Assembly: GCF_026712185.1 (NCBI RefSeq)
Contig: NZ_JAPPUX010000004.1
Span: forward strand, 558,001-622,000
Length of the DNA: 64,000 nucleotides
Reading direction: 5' to 3'
Source of the DNA: Nocardioides pini
GTDB lineage: Bacteria; Actinomycetota; Actinomycetes; Propionibacteriales; Nocardioidaceae
Positions within the stretch are counted from its first letter, which is position 1. Each line of letters opens with the position of its first letter. Of the stretch, positions 12,532-20,240 are shown one piece after another. Both the position numbers and the translations under genes were made by a program. The notes beneath the pieces are model-generated. The model made no database searches and was not told where the DNA came from. It was given only the letters and a program-made list of their open reading frames with translations.

Positions 12532-13631
12532 GCGGGGGATCCGACGCGTCGGGTCGACTCGATGGTGGCCGAGCCGACGACCCGGGTGCCGTCGTAGATC
12601 ACGGCCGCCTGGCCCGGCGCGATCCCCTCGGCCGGGTCGAGGAGGTCGATCTCCACGCGGTCGCCCGAGACCACCACGACCGCCCGGTGCTCGGCGCCGT
12701 GGGCGCGCAGCTGCACGGTGCCCTCGACCCGTGCGGGGACCGTGCCGCACCAGCGCGGGCGCACGCCGGCGACGTGGTCGACCGCGAGGCGCTCGCGCGG
12801 ACCGACCGTGACGGTGCCGCTGACCGGCTCGATGTCGAGCACGAACCGCGGCTTGCCGTCCGCGGCCGGCACGCCGAGCCGGAGGCCGCGCCGCTGACCG
12901 ATGGTGAAGCCGTAGGTGCCGCTGTGGCTGCCGACGGTCTCCCCCGTCGTCGCGTCGACGATGTCGCCCCCGTGGTTGGGCGCGCGGTCGCCGAGCTTCT
13001 CGCGCAGCCAGCCGGCGTTGTCGCCGTCGGCCACGAAGCAGATGTCGTGGGAGTCGGGCTTGTCCGCGACGAGCAGGCCGCGGGCCTCGGCCTCGCGGCG
13101 CACGGCGGGCTTGTCGGTGTCGCCGAGCGGGAAGAGCGAGTGCCGCAGCTGGTCCTGGTCGAGCACGCCGAGGACGTAGGACTGGTCCTTGGCGTGGTCG
13201 GTGGCCCGGTGCATCTCGATCAGCCCGTCGGACCCGGTGCGCAGCTGCGCGTAGTGCCCGGTCGCTACCGCGTCGAAGCCCAGGGCGAGCGCCCGGTCGA
13301 GGACGGCGGCGAACTTGATCTTCTCGTTGCACCGCAGGCACGGGTTGGGCGTGCGCCCGGCGGCGTACTCGTCCATGAAGTCCTCCACGACGTCCTCGTG
13401 GAAGCGGTCGGAGAGGTCCCAGACGTAGAACGGGATGCCGATCACGTCGGCCGCGCGGCGCGCGTCGTTGCTGTCCTCGATGGTGCAGCAGCCGCGCGCC
13501 CCGGAGCGGTACGACGCCGGGTTGCGGCTCAGGGCGAGGTGCACGCCGGTCACCTCGTGCCCGGCCTCGACGGCGCGGGCGGCGGCGACGGCGGAGTCCA
13601 CCCCGCCCGACATGGCGGCGACGACCTTCAT
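12528..13631 (-). CDS. mnmA: tRNA 2-thiouridine synthase MnmA
   Basis: A 367-residue enzyme that makes the 2-thio group on the wobble uridine of tRNAs for Lys, Glu and Gln. The ATP-pyrophosphatase P-loop SGGVDSA is at residues 8-14. A CxxC pair lies at 98-101 in [12 protein letters not shown], and the second catalytic Cys is near 198 in SHDICFV. Substrate sulfur comes from a cysteine desulfurase, and one is encoded 17 bases upstream on the same strand. The start at 13631 places the P-loop at the normal distance from the N-terminus. Its stop overlaps the MetE-like start. Confidence 0.96.
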   Translation of the reverse strand: MKVVAAMSGGVDSAVAAARAVEAGHEVTGVHLALSRNPASYRSGARGCCTIEDSNDARRAADVIGIPFYVWDLSDRFHEDVVEDFMDEYAAGRTPNPCLRCNEKIKFAAVLDRALALGFDAVATGHYAQLRTGSDGLIEMHRATDHAKDQSYVLGVLDQDQLRHSLFPLGDTDKPAVRREAEARGLLVADKPDSHDICFVADGDNAGWLREKLGDRAPNHGGDIVDATTGETVGSHSGTYGFTIGQRRGLRLGVPAADGKPRFVLDIEPVSGTVTVGPRERLAVDHVAGVRPRWCGTVPARVEGTVQLRAHGAEHRAVVVVSGDRVEIDLLDPAEGIAPGQAAVIYDGTRVVGSATIESTRRVGSPA

Positions 13632-13648
13632 GCTGACCTCAGCCGCCC

Positions 13649-14830
13649 TCAGCGTGCCTTGGCGGCCCGGGCGCGCTCGACCACCGGGCCGATCGCCTCC
13701 ACGAGGGCGTCGATGTCGGCGGGCGTGGTGGTGTGGCCGAGCGAGAAGCGGAGCGAGTGCCGCGCCTGGTCCGCGTCGCAGCCCATCGCGAGCAGCACGT
13801 GGGAGGGCTGGGGCACGCCGGCGGAGCACGCGGAGCCGGTGGAGCACTCGATGCCACGTGCGTCGAGGAGCATCAGCAGGGAGTCGCCCTCGCAGCCGGG
13901 GAAGCCGAGGTGGGCGTTGCCCGGGAGCCGCTGGGGGCCGGCCGGAGCGCCGTGCAGATGGGCGTCGGGCACGACCTCGATGACCCGGCGCACGAGGTCG
14001 TCGCGCAGGGCGGCGACGCGCGCGGCGTGCTCGTGCTGGTGCTTCACCGACTCCTCGACGGCGGCCGCGAGGCTGGCGATGGCGGGCACGTCGAGGGTGC
14101 CGCTGCGGATGTCGCGCTCCTGGCCACCACCGTGCACCAGCGCGCTGACGGACAGGTCACGGCGTACGACGAGCGCACCCACGCCGTAGGGGCCACCCAC
14201 CTTGTGGCCGGTGAAGGTCAGCGCGTCGACGCCGGAGGCGGCGAAGTCGACGGGCACCTGCCCGAGCGCCTGGACCGCGTCGGTGTGGACGGGGATGCCG
14301 TGCTCGGCGGCGATCGCGACGACCTCGTCGACGGGCTGCAGCGAGCCGACCTCGTTGTTGGCCCACATCACCGAGATCAGCGCGACCGACCCCGGGTCGC
14401 GGGACACCGCGTCCCGCAGGGACCCGACGTCGAGCACCCCCTGGGTCGAGACCGGGAGCAGCTCGACCTCGGCGCCGTCGCTCTCCGCCAGCCAGTGCAG
14501 CGGGTCGAGGACGGCGTGGTGCTCGATGGCGGTCGAGAGGATGCGCGTGCGACGGGGGTCCTCGGCGCGGCGGGCCCAGAAGATCCCCTTGAGCGCGAGG
14601 TTGTCGGACTCGGTGCCGCCGGAGGTGAAGACGACGTCGCCCGGCCGGGCCCCGATCACCCCGGCGATGGTCTCGCGCGACTCCTCCACGACCCGGCGCG
14701 CGCCGCGACCGGAGGCGTGCAGCGAGCTCGCGTTGCCCACGCCGGTCAGCTGGCGCGTCATCGCCTCGACGGCCGCCGGCAGCATCGGCGTGGTCGCGGC
14801 GTGGTCGAGGTAGACGAGCGGCTGGGTCAT
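13649..14830 (-). CDS. iscS: Cysteine desulfurase (IscS/NifS family)
   Basis: A 393-residue PLP enzyme of the class V aminotransferase fold that releases sulfur from cysteine as an enzyme persulfide. The N-terminal YLDHAATTP motif, the PLP Lys at about 210 in TFTGHKVGG, and the active-site loop Cys near 335 in ECSTGSAC are all visible. With mnmA directly downstream, it is the probable sulfur donor for tRNA thiolation and perhaps for Fe-S clusters. The ATG at 14830 sits 9 bases after a TAGGCT -10 box, so its message has almost no leader. Confidence 0.95.
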   Translation of the reverse strand: MTQPLVYLDHAATTPMLPAAVEAMTRQLTGVGNASSLHASGRGARRVVEESRETIAGVIGARPGDVVFTSGGTESDNLALKGIFWARRAEDPRRTRILSTAIEHHAVLDPLHWLAESDGAEVELLPVSTQGVLDVGSLRDAVSRDPGSVALISVMWANNEVGSLQPVDEVVAIAAEHGIPVHTDAVQALGQVPVDFAASGVDALTFTGHKVGGPYGVGALVVRRDLSVSALVHGGGQERDIRSGTLDVPAIASLAAAVEESVKHQHEHAARVAALRDDLVRRVIEVVPDAHLHGAPAGPQRLPGNAHLGFPGCEGDSLLMLLDARGIECSTGSACSAGVPQPSHVLLAMGCDADQARHSLRFSLGHTTTPADIDALVEAIGPVVERARAAKAR

Positions 14831-14839
14831 GACCTGCCA

Positions 14840-14845
14840 AGCCTA
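14840..14845 (-). promoter_or_regulatory. -10 box for iscS
   Basis: On the minus strand TAGGCT lies 9 bases before the iscS ATG, so transcription should begin within a few bases of the start codon. No consensus -35 is visible. Confidence 0.5.
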
Positions 14846-14891
14846 CGGGGCCGACCTGCGCCAACCTGCCCCGCGTGGCCACGTTCACACC

Positions 14892-14897
14892 TAGGCT
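14892..14897 (+). promoter_or_regulatory. -10 box for a leaderless lipoprotein-peptidase transcript
   Basis: TAGGCT is followed by 6 bases and then the GTG at 14904, the spacing typical of leaderless actinobacterial genes. It is the same hexamer as the divergent iscS -10 on the other strand, about 50 bases away. Confidence 0.55.
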
Positions 14898-14903
14898 CCC
14901 ACC

Positions 14904-16148
14904 GTGCGCGCTTCCCGGGTCTGGCTCGCCTGCCTCCTGCTGGTGCCGACCCTCGCGTGCGAGGCCGGCGGCCAGCCGCCTGCCGACACCCCCGCGCGGG
15001 ACCGCGCCGCGGGGTCTGCCGCAGCGGCCGGGGGCGACGAGTCGCTCCGCGCGGAGGCCCTCTCACTCCTCGACGAGCGCGAGCGGGCGCTCGTGGAGGG
15101 TGACCGCGAGGCGTTCCTCGCCACCGTCGACCCCGACGAGCTCGGCTTCTCCGCGACGCAGGCGCGCTGGTTCGACAACCTCGCGAGGCTCCCCGTGGGG
15201 GACGTGTCGTTCGAGCTCGGCGACGAGGAGGCCCTCGCCGACGACTTCGACGACGGCGAGCTGCGGCTCCCCGTCGACTTCACGATGCGGCTGCGCGGCT
15301 TCGACAGCCGCCCCGTCACCGACAAGATGGTGTGGACGTTCGTGCACCGCGACGGCGACGTCCTCCTCGTCGGCGACCGCGACGAGGAGGTCGACCTGGT
15401 GAACGGGTGGATCCCGGCCCCATGGGACCTCGCCCACATCGAGGTCCGCCGCTCCGGCGGCATCCTCGCGGTCTTCGACGAGGACACCAGCCAGCACGCC
15501 ACGTACGTCATGTCGGACCTCGCCGACGCCACGGCGGTCGTCCGGCGCCACTTCCCCGAGTGGTCGGGCCGCTACGTCGCCTACGGCACGTCCGACACCA
15601 CCGGCATCGCCGAGATGAGCGGCATGACGGTCGACCAGACCGCCGGCGTGGCGTTCCCGGTGCTCGCGCGCCCGGACGGCCCGGTGGCCGCCTACCGGTT
15701 CGCGGTCAACCCGACCGTCGTCGGTGACGTCCTCGCCCGAGGCCTGGTGTTCCGCCACGAGCTGGCGCACGTCGCCCTCGGACCCACCGACGACCGCTCC
15801 CCCGTCTGGCTGGTGGAGGGCGCCGCGGAGTACGTCGCCCGCTCGACGATGCCCGTCGACGAGCGCCGTCGGATCGCCGCCTACCAGCTCGGTGGCGCCT
15901 CCGCGCGCACGCTCGAGCCGACCAGGAGCTTCTACCGGGACCCGACCCTCAGCTACAACCTGGCGGCGGTGGTGTGCGACTACGTCGCCACCACGAGGGG
16001 CGTGGCGGCGCTGTGGGACCTCGTCCGCTCGTTCCGCACGGCCCGGGTCTTCTCGGCGGCCCAGACCGAGGGCGTCGTGCGCCGCGAGCTCGGGCTCTCG
16101 ACCAGGGAGCTGAGCGCGCAGGCGCTCGCCTGGGCGCGGTCCGCCTGA
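14904..16148 (+). CDS. Lipoprotein zinc metalloprotease (gluzincin-like)
   Basis: A 414-residue exported lipoprotein: a hydrophobic signal ends in a lipobox (PTLAC) with Cys19, followed by an Ala/Gly-rich linker. The C-terminal half holds a zinc site: HELAH at 285-289 with the catalytic Glu at 286, and the downstream VEGAAEY whose Glu305 fits the third ligand of peptidase-MA/M1-like gluzincins. The N-terminal half (about 45-165) looks like an SnoaL/NTF2-type domain, which is a guess from its hydrophobic pattern. The natural substrate is unknown. Its stop codon is 5 bases from the left end of the insertion sequence. Confidence 0.75.
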   Translation: MRASRVWLACLLLVPTLACEAGGQPPADTPARDRAAGSAAAAGGDESLRAEALSLLDERERALVEGDREAFLATVDPDELGFSATQARWFDNLARLPVGDVSFELGDEEALADDFDDGELRLPVDFTMRLRGFDSRPVTDKMVWTFVHRDGDVLLVGDRDEEVDLVNGWIPAPWDLAHIEVRRSGGILAVFDEDTSQHATYVMSDLADATAVVRRHFPEWSGRYVAYGTSDTTGIAEMSGMTVDQTAGVAFPVLARPDGPVAAYRFAVNPTVVGDVLARGLVFRHELAHVALGPTDDRSPVWLVEGAAEYVARSTMPVDERRRIAAYQLGGASARTLEPTRSFYRDPTLSYNLAAVVCDYVATTRGVAALWDLVRSFRTARVFSAAQTEGVVRRELGLSTRELSAQALAWARSA

Positions 16149-16169
16149 GGCCTCACTGGTGGACGTTAG

Positions 16170-16372
16170 GTGCAGACAGGAGTAGGCCTCTTGTCTGCAC
16201 CCCGGGTCCACTGGGTCACTGCCAGGCTGAGCGAGTCGCCCTTCGGGGACGACCTGGCTGAGAGTTGCAGGGCTTGGTGGCCCGGGACGTGCAGATCGGC
16301 CATAGGGCTATGCGCCAAGGACCCTGCCAGGTCCCGGAGCGCCTCAGTGAGCGACCGACCGTCACGTCCCGG
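16170..16372 (+). ncRNA. Putative bridge RNA of the IS110 element
   Basis: The left end folds as in characterised IS110-group bridge RNAs. A 5' hairpin has a 13-bp stem (16170-16182 with 16188-16200). A first loop is closed by 16208-16222 with 16267-16280 and capped by a hairpin at 16235-16253. A second loop is closed by a perfect 10-bp stem (CCGGGACGTG 16282-16291 with CACGTCCCGG 16363-16372) and capped by 16312-16342. In the second loop, CATAGGGCT (16301-16309) equals the right end (17629-17637), and CAGTGAG (16345-16351) is the complement of CT plus the left end (16152-16158). In the first loop, GGCTGAGAG (16256-16264) is the complement of CT plus the right flank (17636-17644). Exact RNA ends are not determined. 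Confidence 0.75.
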
Positions 16373-16376
16373 ACCG

Positions 16377-16411
16377 GAGTGCTTGTCCGTGGGCTGACGG
16401 AAAGAGCACTC
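16377..16411 (+). promoter_or_regulatory. Hairpin directly before the transposase start codon
   Basis: GAGTGCT (16377-16383) pairs with AGCACTC (16405-16411), enclosing a second stem TCCGT/ACGGA (16386-16390 with 16397-16401). The structure ends two bases before the ATG and covers any ribosome binding site. This could keep translation low on read-through transcripts, as seen in other insertion sequences. No experiment supports it here. Confidence 0.55.
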
Positions 16412-16413
16412 TC

Positions 16414-17628
16414 ATGCAGGCTACGCCCACTTTCGCTGGGATCGACTGGTCCTGGCAGCACCACGCGTTGTGCATCGTCGACGACGAGGGACAGCGCGTC
16501 GAGGAAGCCACCGTGACGCACTCGCGGCGCGGGTTGGCAAGGATGACCATCTTGCTGCGCCGACACGGCGTGAGCCGGGTCGGGATCGAACGCGGCGACG
16601 GACCCGTCGTCGAGCAGCTGCTCCGCGACGGGTTTGAGGTTGTGGTCATCTCCGCCCGGCAGGTGAAGTCGCTGCGCGCCCGATACGGCTCGGCGGGCAA
16701 CAAGGATGACCGGTTCGACGCCTTCGTCCTCGCCGAGGCCCTACGGACCGACGCCGGCCGCTGGACAGTGGTGCAGCCCGACAGCGACGAGACGGTCGCG
16801 TTGCGGATGCTGGTCCGTACCCGGCACGACCTGATCGATCACCGCATCGCGGTCCACAATCAGCTGCTGGCGACGCTGCAGCACAACTTCCCCGGTGCGA
16901 TCGGCTTGTTCAGCCAGCTCGACATCCCGATCAGTCTGGCGTTCCTGCGCAGGTTCCCCACCGAAGCCAAGGCCGCATGGCTCAGCGAGCTCCGGATGGC
17001 GCACTGGCTCAAGGCCAACCACTACGGCGGGCGCCACACCCCGACCCGCCTGGTCGCCCATCTACGCGAAGCCGCCGCCGGCCGGGTCAACGGAGCAGCA
17101 GCCGACGCCAGCGAGGTCATCGTGCTGACCCTCGTCGACCTGCTCACCACCCTGCGACACCAACAAGCGCAGCTCGAGACCCGGATGAAGGAAGCACTGC
17201 TGGCCCACCCCGACGGGCCGATCTTCCAGTCCCCGCCTCGCGCCGGCGTCGTACGCGCCGCCACCCTCCTGGCAGAGATCGGCGACTGTCGTGCCCGGTT
17301 CCCCGACCCGGAGTCACTGGCCGCGGCTGCCGGCGTCGCGCCATCAACCAGGCAGTCCGGGAAGCACCTCAACGTCGCCTACCGTCGCGGCTGCAACAAG
17401 CAACTCAGAGCGGCGCTCGTCGACTGGGCCCAAGACACCCCACGCGCCAACGCCTGCGCCCGCGACACCTACGACCGCGCCCGCGCACGCGGCTGCCGCC
17501 ACCCCCACGCAGCAAGGATCCTGGCCCAGAGCTGGACCAGGATCCTGTGGCGCTGCTGGCACGACCACCAGCCCTACAACCCCGACCTACACGGCCGGCT
17601 CAACACCCTCCAACGAGAGGCTGCTTGA
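16414..17628 (+). CDS. IS110 family transposase (recombinase)
   Basis: A 404-residue full-length recombinase. The N-terminal RuvC-like DEDD domain has Asp11 in GIDWSW, Glu59 in VGIERGDG, and Asp99 and Asp102 in KDDRFDAF. The C-terminal Transposase_20 domain has the nucleophilic Ser motif near 311-316 (APSTRQSG) preceded by AAAAGVAP. Both active sites appear intact. These enzymes use a bridge RNA to bring donor and target DNA together at a dinucleotide core. The ATG at 16414 is preceded by a hairpin rather than a clear ribosome binding site. The stop codon overlaps a TTGACA hexamer at the right end. Confidence 0.95.
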   Translation: MQATPTFAGIDWSWQHHALCIVDDEGQRVEEATVTHSRRGLARMTILLRRHGVSRVGIERGDGPVVEQLLRDGFEVVVISARQVKSLRARYGSAGNKDDRFDAFVLAEALRTDAGRWTVVQPDSDETVALRMLVRTRHDLIDHRIAVHNQLLATLQHNFPGAIGLFSQLDIPISLAFLRRFPTEAKAAWLSELRMAHWLKANHYGGRHTPTRLVAHLREAAAGRVNGAAADASEVIVLTLVDLLTTLRHQQAQLETRMKEALLAHPDGPIFQSPPRAGVVRAATLLAEIGDCRARFPDPESLAAAAGVAPSTRQSGKHLNVAYRRGCNKQLRAALVDWAQDTPRANACARDTYDRARARGCRHPHAARILAQSWTRILWRCWHDHQPYNPDLHGRLNTLQREAA

Positions 17629-17630
17629 CA
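17625..17630 (+). promoter_or_regulatory. Outward -35 hexamer at the IS right end
   Basis: A perfect TTGACA overlaps the transposase stop codon 7 bases before the right edge. If the element circularises, it lies 19 bases ahead of TTAGGT (16166-16171) in the left end, placing a start point at about 16175-16180, the beginning of the proposed bridge RNA. Junction promoters of this kind are known in IS110 elements. The -10 match is weak. Confidence 0.5.
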
Positions 17631-17638
17631 TAGGGCTC

Positions 17639-18283
17639 TCAGCCCATCCGTTCGAGCCACGGGTGGTCGGCGCGCTCCCTGCGGACGGCCTCCCGCAGCC
17701 AGTCCTGCTCCGCCGCGCCGAGCCGCGGCCACGCGATCGCGAGGTCGGCCCGGTCCTTCGGCCGGTCGAGCCGCGCCTTGTGGTGCAGCACCACCTCGGG
17801 GCGCATGTAGCGGATCCCGTCCTCGGCCACCCACGTCACGTCCGCCAGCGGCGCCACGTGGTCGGGGTCGCGGCGCGAGACCCACAGCCCGTCGCGGTCC
17901 TCGGCGAGCAGGCAGTCCAGGAACCACGGCGCCTGCGCGTGGTCGCGCAGCCAGACCTGCCCCGAGCCCTCGTGGGGTGCGGGGAAGTCGTCGTTCACCG
18001 GACGGAGTGCACCCGCCCCCGCGCTCCAGACGTGGTGCCGGTCGCCCACCATCGCCCGCAGGAGCGGCAGGTCCCTCAGCCAGATCACCGCGTCGATGTC
18101 CTCGTGCCGCCGCGCCTGCCCGGTGAAGGCGTCGATCGCCCACCCGCCGACGACCCACCACTCGGCGTCGTAGGTCGCCATGAAGGCGGTCAGGCCGGCC
18201 GGGTCGAGCGCCTGCCAGTCGCCGTAGAGCCGGCGGAACGCGTCCTCCTCGGCGAGGTCCTCCGCCGACGGGCTCCAGTGCAT
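17639..18283 (-). CDS. Aminoglycoside nucleotidyltransferase-like protein (ANT(2'') type fold)
   Basis: A 214-residue protein with a minimal nucleotidyltransferase core: GGWAID at about 46-51 and the metal-binding HEDIDAVI at about 60-67, the pattern of the aminoglycoside 2''-adenylyltransferase family (PF10706-like). The rest is rich in Trp and His and shows WFLDCLLAEDRDG, also typical of the family. Most chromosomal members have unknown substrates, so resistance should not be assumed. The ATG at 18283 follows a -10 box by 6 bases, giving a leaderless message. Its stop codon lies two bases from the right edge of the insertion sequence, which has not disrupted it. Confidence 0.7.
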   Translation of the reverse strand: MHWSPSAEDLAEEDAFRRLYGDWQALDPAGLTAFMATYDAEWWVVGGWAIDAFTGQARRHEDIDAVIWLRDLPLLRAMVGDRHHVWSAGAGALRPVNDDFPAPHEGSGQVWLRDHAQAPWFLDCLLAEDRDGLWVSRRDPDHVAPLADVTWVAEDGIRYMRPEVVLHHKARLDRPKDRADLAIAWPRLGAAEQDWLREAVRRERADHPWLERMG

Positions 18284-18289
18284 CCCCGC

Positions 18290-18299
18290 AGGCTAGCGT
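18290..18299. promoter_or_regulatory. Overlapping divergent -10 boxes for two leaderless genes
   Basis: On the minus strand TAGCCT (18290-18295) stands 6 bases before the nucleotidyltransferase ATG. On the plus strand TAGCGT (18294-18299) stands 7 bases before the HIT gene GTG. The hexamers share the two bases TA, so RNA polymerase cannot occupy both at once. No separate operator is evident. Confidence 0.6.
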
Positions 18300-18306
18300 C
18301 GCGCCC

Positions 18307-18783
18307 GTGCACACCCACGAGCCCGAGGCCTACGACTGCCCGTTCTGCCGCCTGCAGCGGCTCGTCCACGACGAGCGCAACCGCCCGGAGGACGTCGTCG
18401 CGGTCACCGGTCTCGCGTTCGCCCGGATCTCGCCGAAGTGGTGGTCGGCCAACGACGGCGCCGTCCTGGTGGTCCCGCGCTCGCACCACGAGAACCTCTA
18501 CGACCTGCCCGCCGACGTCGGCCACGCCGTCTGGGACCTGACCCAGCGCGTCGCGGTCGCGATGCGGACGGCGTACGACTGCGACGGGATCTCGACGCGC
18601 CAGCACAACGAGCCCGCCGGCGGCCAGGACGTCTGGCACCTCCACGTCCACGTCTTCCCGCGGTGGGACGGCGACCGGCTCTACGAGCAGCACCTGACCA
18701 CCCGGTGGCCCTCGCCCGAGGAGCGCCGGCCGTACGCCGACCGGCTCGCCGCCGCGCTGGACCTCCCGCGCACCTTCGGCTGA
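18307..18783 (+). CDS. HIT family protein (histidine triad hydrolase)
   Basis: A 158-residue HIT protein. The triad HLHVHVF has His residues at 111, 113 and 115. A CxxC (11-14) together with later His residues may bind zinc, and QHNEPAGGQ at about 99-107 matches the substrate loop of Hint/Fhit proteins. Such enzymes hydrolyse nucleoside phosphoramidates or dinucleoside polyphosphates using the middle His as nucleophile. The GTG start at 18307 is 7 bases downstream of its -10 box, so the transcript is probably leaderless. The MazG-like gene follows 14 bases downstream on the same strand. Confidence 0.9.
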   Translation: MHTHEPEAYDCPFCRLQRLVHDERNRPEDVVAVTGLAFARISPKWWSANDGAVLVVPRSHHENLYDLPADVGHAVWDLTQRVAVAMRTAYDCDGISTRQHNEPAGGQDVWHLHVHVFPRWDGDRLYEQHLTTRWPSPEERRPYADRLAAALDLPRTFG

Positions 18784-18797
18784 GGCAGGATCGCGCC

Positions 18798-19115
18798 ATG
18801 GACTTCCAGCAGATGCAGGAGCGCGCCCGAACGGTGCGGAGCAGGTATGCCGAGGTGGAGGCCTCGACCTACGGCCGGTCGTGGACGACGGAGGAGGTCA
18901 TGCTCGGCTTCCTCGGCGACGTCGGCGACCTCGCCAAGCTGGTGCAGGGCAAGGCCGGCGTGCGTCCGCGCGAGGACCTCGACGAGGCACTCGCCCACGA
19001 GCTCGCCGACTGCCTCTGGAGCATCCTCACCCTCGCCGACGCCTATGACGTCGACCTCGCCGGCGCCTTCACGAGCACCATGGACGAGCTGGACGAGGTG
19101 CTCGCCGGGGACTGA
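18798..19115 (+). CDS. MazG-like all-alpha protein
   Basis: A 105-residue helical protein of the MazG/dUTPase-like superfamily. The first half-motif reads EEVMLGFLGDVGDLAKLV and the second ELADCLWSILTLADAY, the layout of a house-cleaning nucleoside triphosphate pyrophosphohydrolase. In the first helix Asp replaces two of the usual metal-binding Glu residues, so activity is uncertain. It lies 14 bases after the HIT gene, and the pair may work in nucleotide sanitation. It ends 3 bases from the convergent proB stop. Confidence 0.7.
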   Translation: MDFQQMQERARTVRSRYAEVEASTYGRSWTTEEVMLGFLGDVGDLAKLVQGKAGVRPREDLDEALAHELADCLWSILTLADAYDVDLAGAFTSTMDELDEVLAGD

Positions 19116-19118
19116 TCC

Positions 19119-20240
19119 CTAGAGCAGGACGAGGTCGTCGCGGTGGATGACCTCGCGCTCGTACGCCGACCCGAGGGCCTCCTTGAGCTCGCTCGTCGAG
19201 CGGCCGAGGAGCGCCGGCAGCTCGTCGGCGTCGAAGTTGACGAGCCCGCGGCCCACCACGGCACCGTCCGGGTCGAGCAGGTCGACGGCGTCGCCGGCGA
19301 CGAAGCTGCCGTCCACGGCGGTCACGCCGGCCGCGAGCAGCGAGGCACGACGCTCGACCACCGCACGCACGGCACCGGGGTCCAGGGACAGGGTGCCCTG
19401 CCCGGACGTGGCGTGGGCCAGCCACAGCAACCGGGTGGGGCGGCGCCTGCCGGTCGCCTCGAAGTGGGTCCCGACGTCGGCGCCGGCGAGCGCGGCCGCG
19501 GCCTGCTCCGCCGAGGTCAGCAGGACGGCGATGCCGGCACCCGTCGCGATCCGGGCGGCGTCGACCTTGGTGGTCATGCCGCCCGTGCCGACGCCGGCCG
19601 ACCCAGCCGACCCGACGGTCACCGCGGCGAGGTCCTCCTCGGACCGCACCACGGGGACCAGCCGTGCCCCGGGGCGCGACGGCGGCCCGTCGTAGAGGCC
19701 GTCGACGTCGGAGAGCAGGACCAGCAGGTCGGCGTGCACGAGGTGGGCCACCAGCGCGGCCAGCCGGTCGTTGTCGCCGAAGCGGATCTCGGAGGTGGCG
19801 ACCGTGTCGTTCTCGTTGACGATCGGGACGACGCCGAGCTCGAGCAGCTTGGCGAAGGTCTGGTGGGCGTTGCGGTAGTGGGCGCGTCGGGTGACGTCGT
19901 CGACGGTGAGGAGCACCTGGCCCGTCACGATCCCGTGGCGGGCGAACTCCTCCTGGTAGCGGTGCGCCAGCAGCCCCTGACCCACGGACGCGGCCGCCTG
20001 CTGGGCCGCGAGGCCGCGCGGGCGCCTCGTCAGGCCGAGCGGTGCCAGACCCGCAGCGATGGCCCCCGACGAGACGAGCACCACCTCGGCGCCTCCCCCG
20101 CGCACCGCGGCGAGCACCTCGACCAGCTGCCGGACGCGCGCGGGGTCGATACCACCGGCGGCCGTGGTGAGCGACGACGACCCGACCTTGACGACGATGC
20201 GCCGGGCACCGGCGAGGAGGGCCGTGCGGTCAGTCGTCAC
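19119..20240 (-). CDS. proB: Glutamate 5-kinase ProB
   Basis: A 373-residue enzyme for the first step of proline synthesis, phosphorylating glutamate. The amino-acid-kinase fold has KVGSSSL near the N-terminus, [20 protein letters not shown] followed by FGDNDRL, and [14 protein letters not shown]-terminal PUA domain of about 100 residues completes the usual long form. The GTG start at 20240 overlaps the obgE gene by 11 bases, so translation is probably coupled. In many actinobacteria proA follows proB; here the next gene downstream is a convergent MazG-like gene and no proA is in the window. Confidence 0.95.
   Translation of the reverse strand: MTTDRTALLAGARRIVVKVGSSSLTTAAGGIDPARVRQLVEVLAAVRGGGAEVVLVSSGAIAAGLAPLGLTRRPRGLAAQQAAASVGQGLLAHRYQEEFARHGIVTGQVLLTVDDVTRRAHYRNAHQTFAKLLELGVVPIVNENDTVATSEIRFGDNDRLAALVAHLVHADLLVLLSDVDGLYDGPPSRPGARLVPVVRSEEDLAAVTVGSAGSAGVGTGGMTTKVDAARIATGAGIAVLLTSAEQAAAALAGADVGTHFEATGRRRPTRLLWLAHATSGQGTLSLDPGAVRAVVERRASLLAAGVTAVDGSFVAGDAVDLLDPDGAVVGRGLVNFDADELPALLGRSTSELKEALGSAYEREVIHRDDLVLL

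Larger units (their letters stand above)
16154..17637 (+). mobile_element. Insertion sequence, IS110 family (IS110 group)
   Basis: One element of about 1484 bp with a long structured left end (260 bases), a DEDD-type transposase and a right end only 9 bases past the stop codon. There are no terminal inverted repeats and no long target duplication, as expected for IS110. The proposed edges use a CT core at 16152-16153 on the left and 17636-17637 on the right. They are supported by guide-like matches inside the left end. Removing it joins the two convergent neighbours with their stop codons 6 bases apart. The edges are inferred from one copy only. Confidence 0.8.

Noticed and set aside
16184..16189. 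AGGCCT as the left target guide of the bridge RNA
   Set aside because: It matches the left flank (16148-16153) over 6 bases but lies in the 5' hairpin loop, not in the target loop where the guide should be.
17639..18283. Calling the nucleotidyltransferase an aminoglycoside resistance gene carried by the insertion sequence
   Set aside because: It lies outside the element's right edge, and most chromosomal members of this fold have no resistance role.
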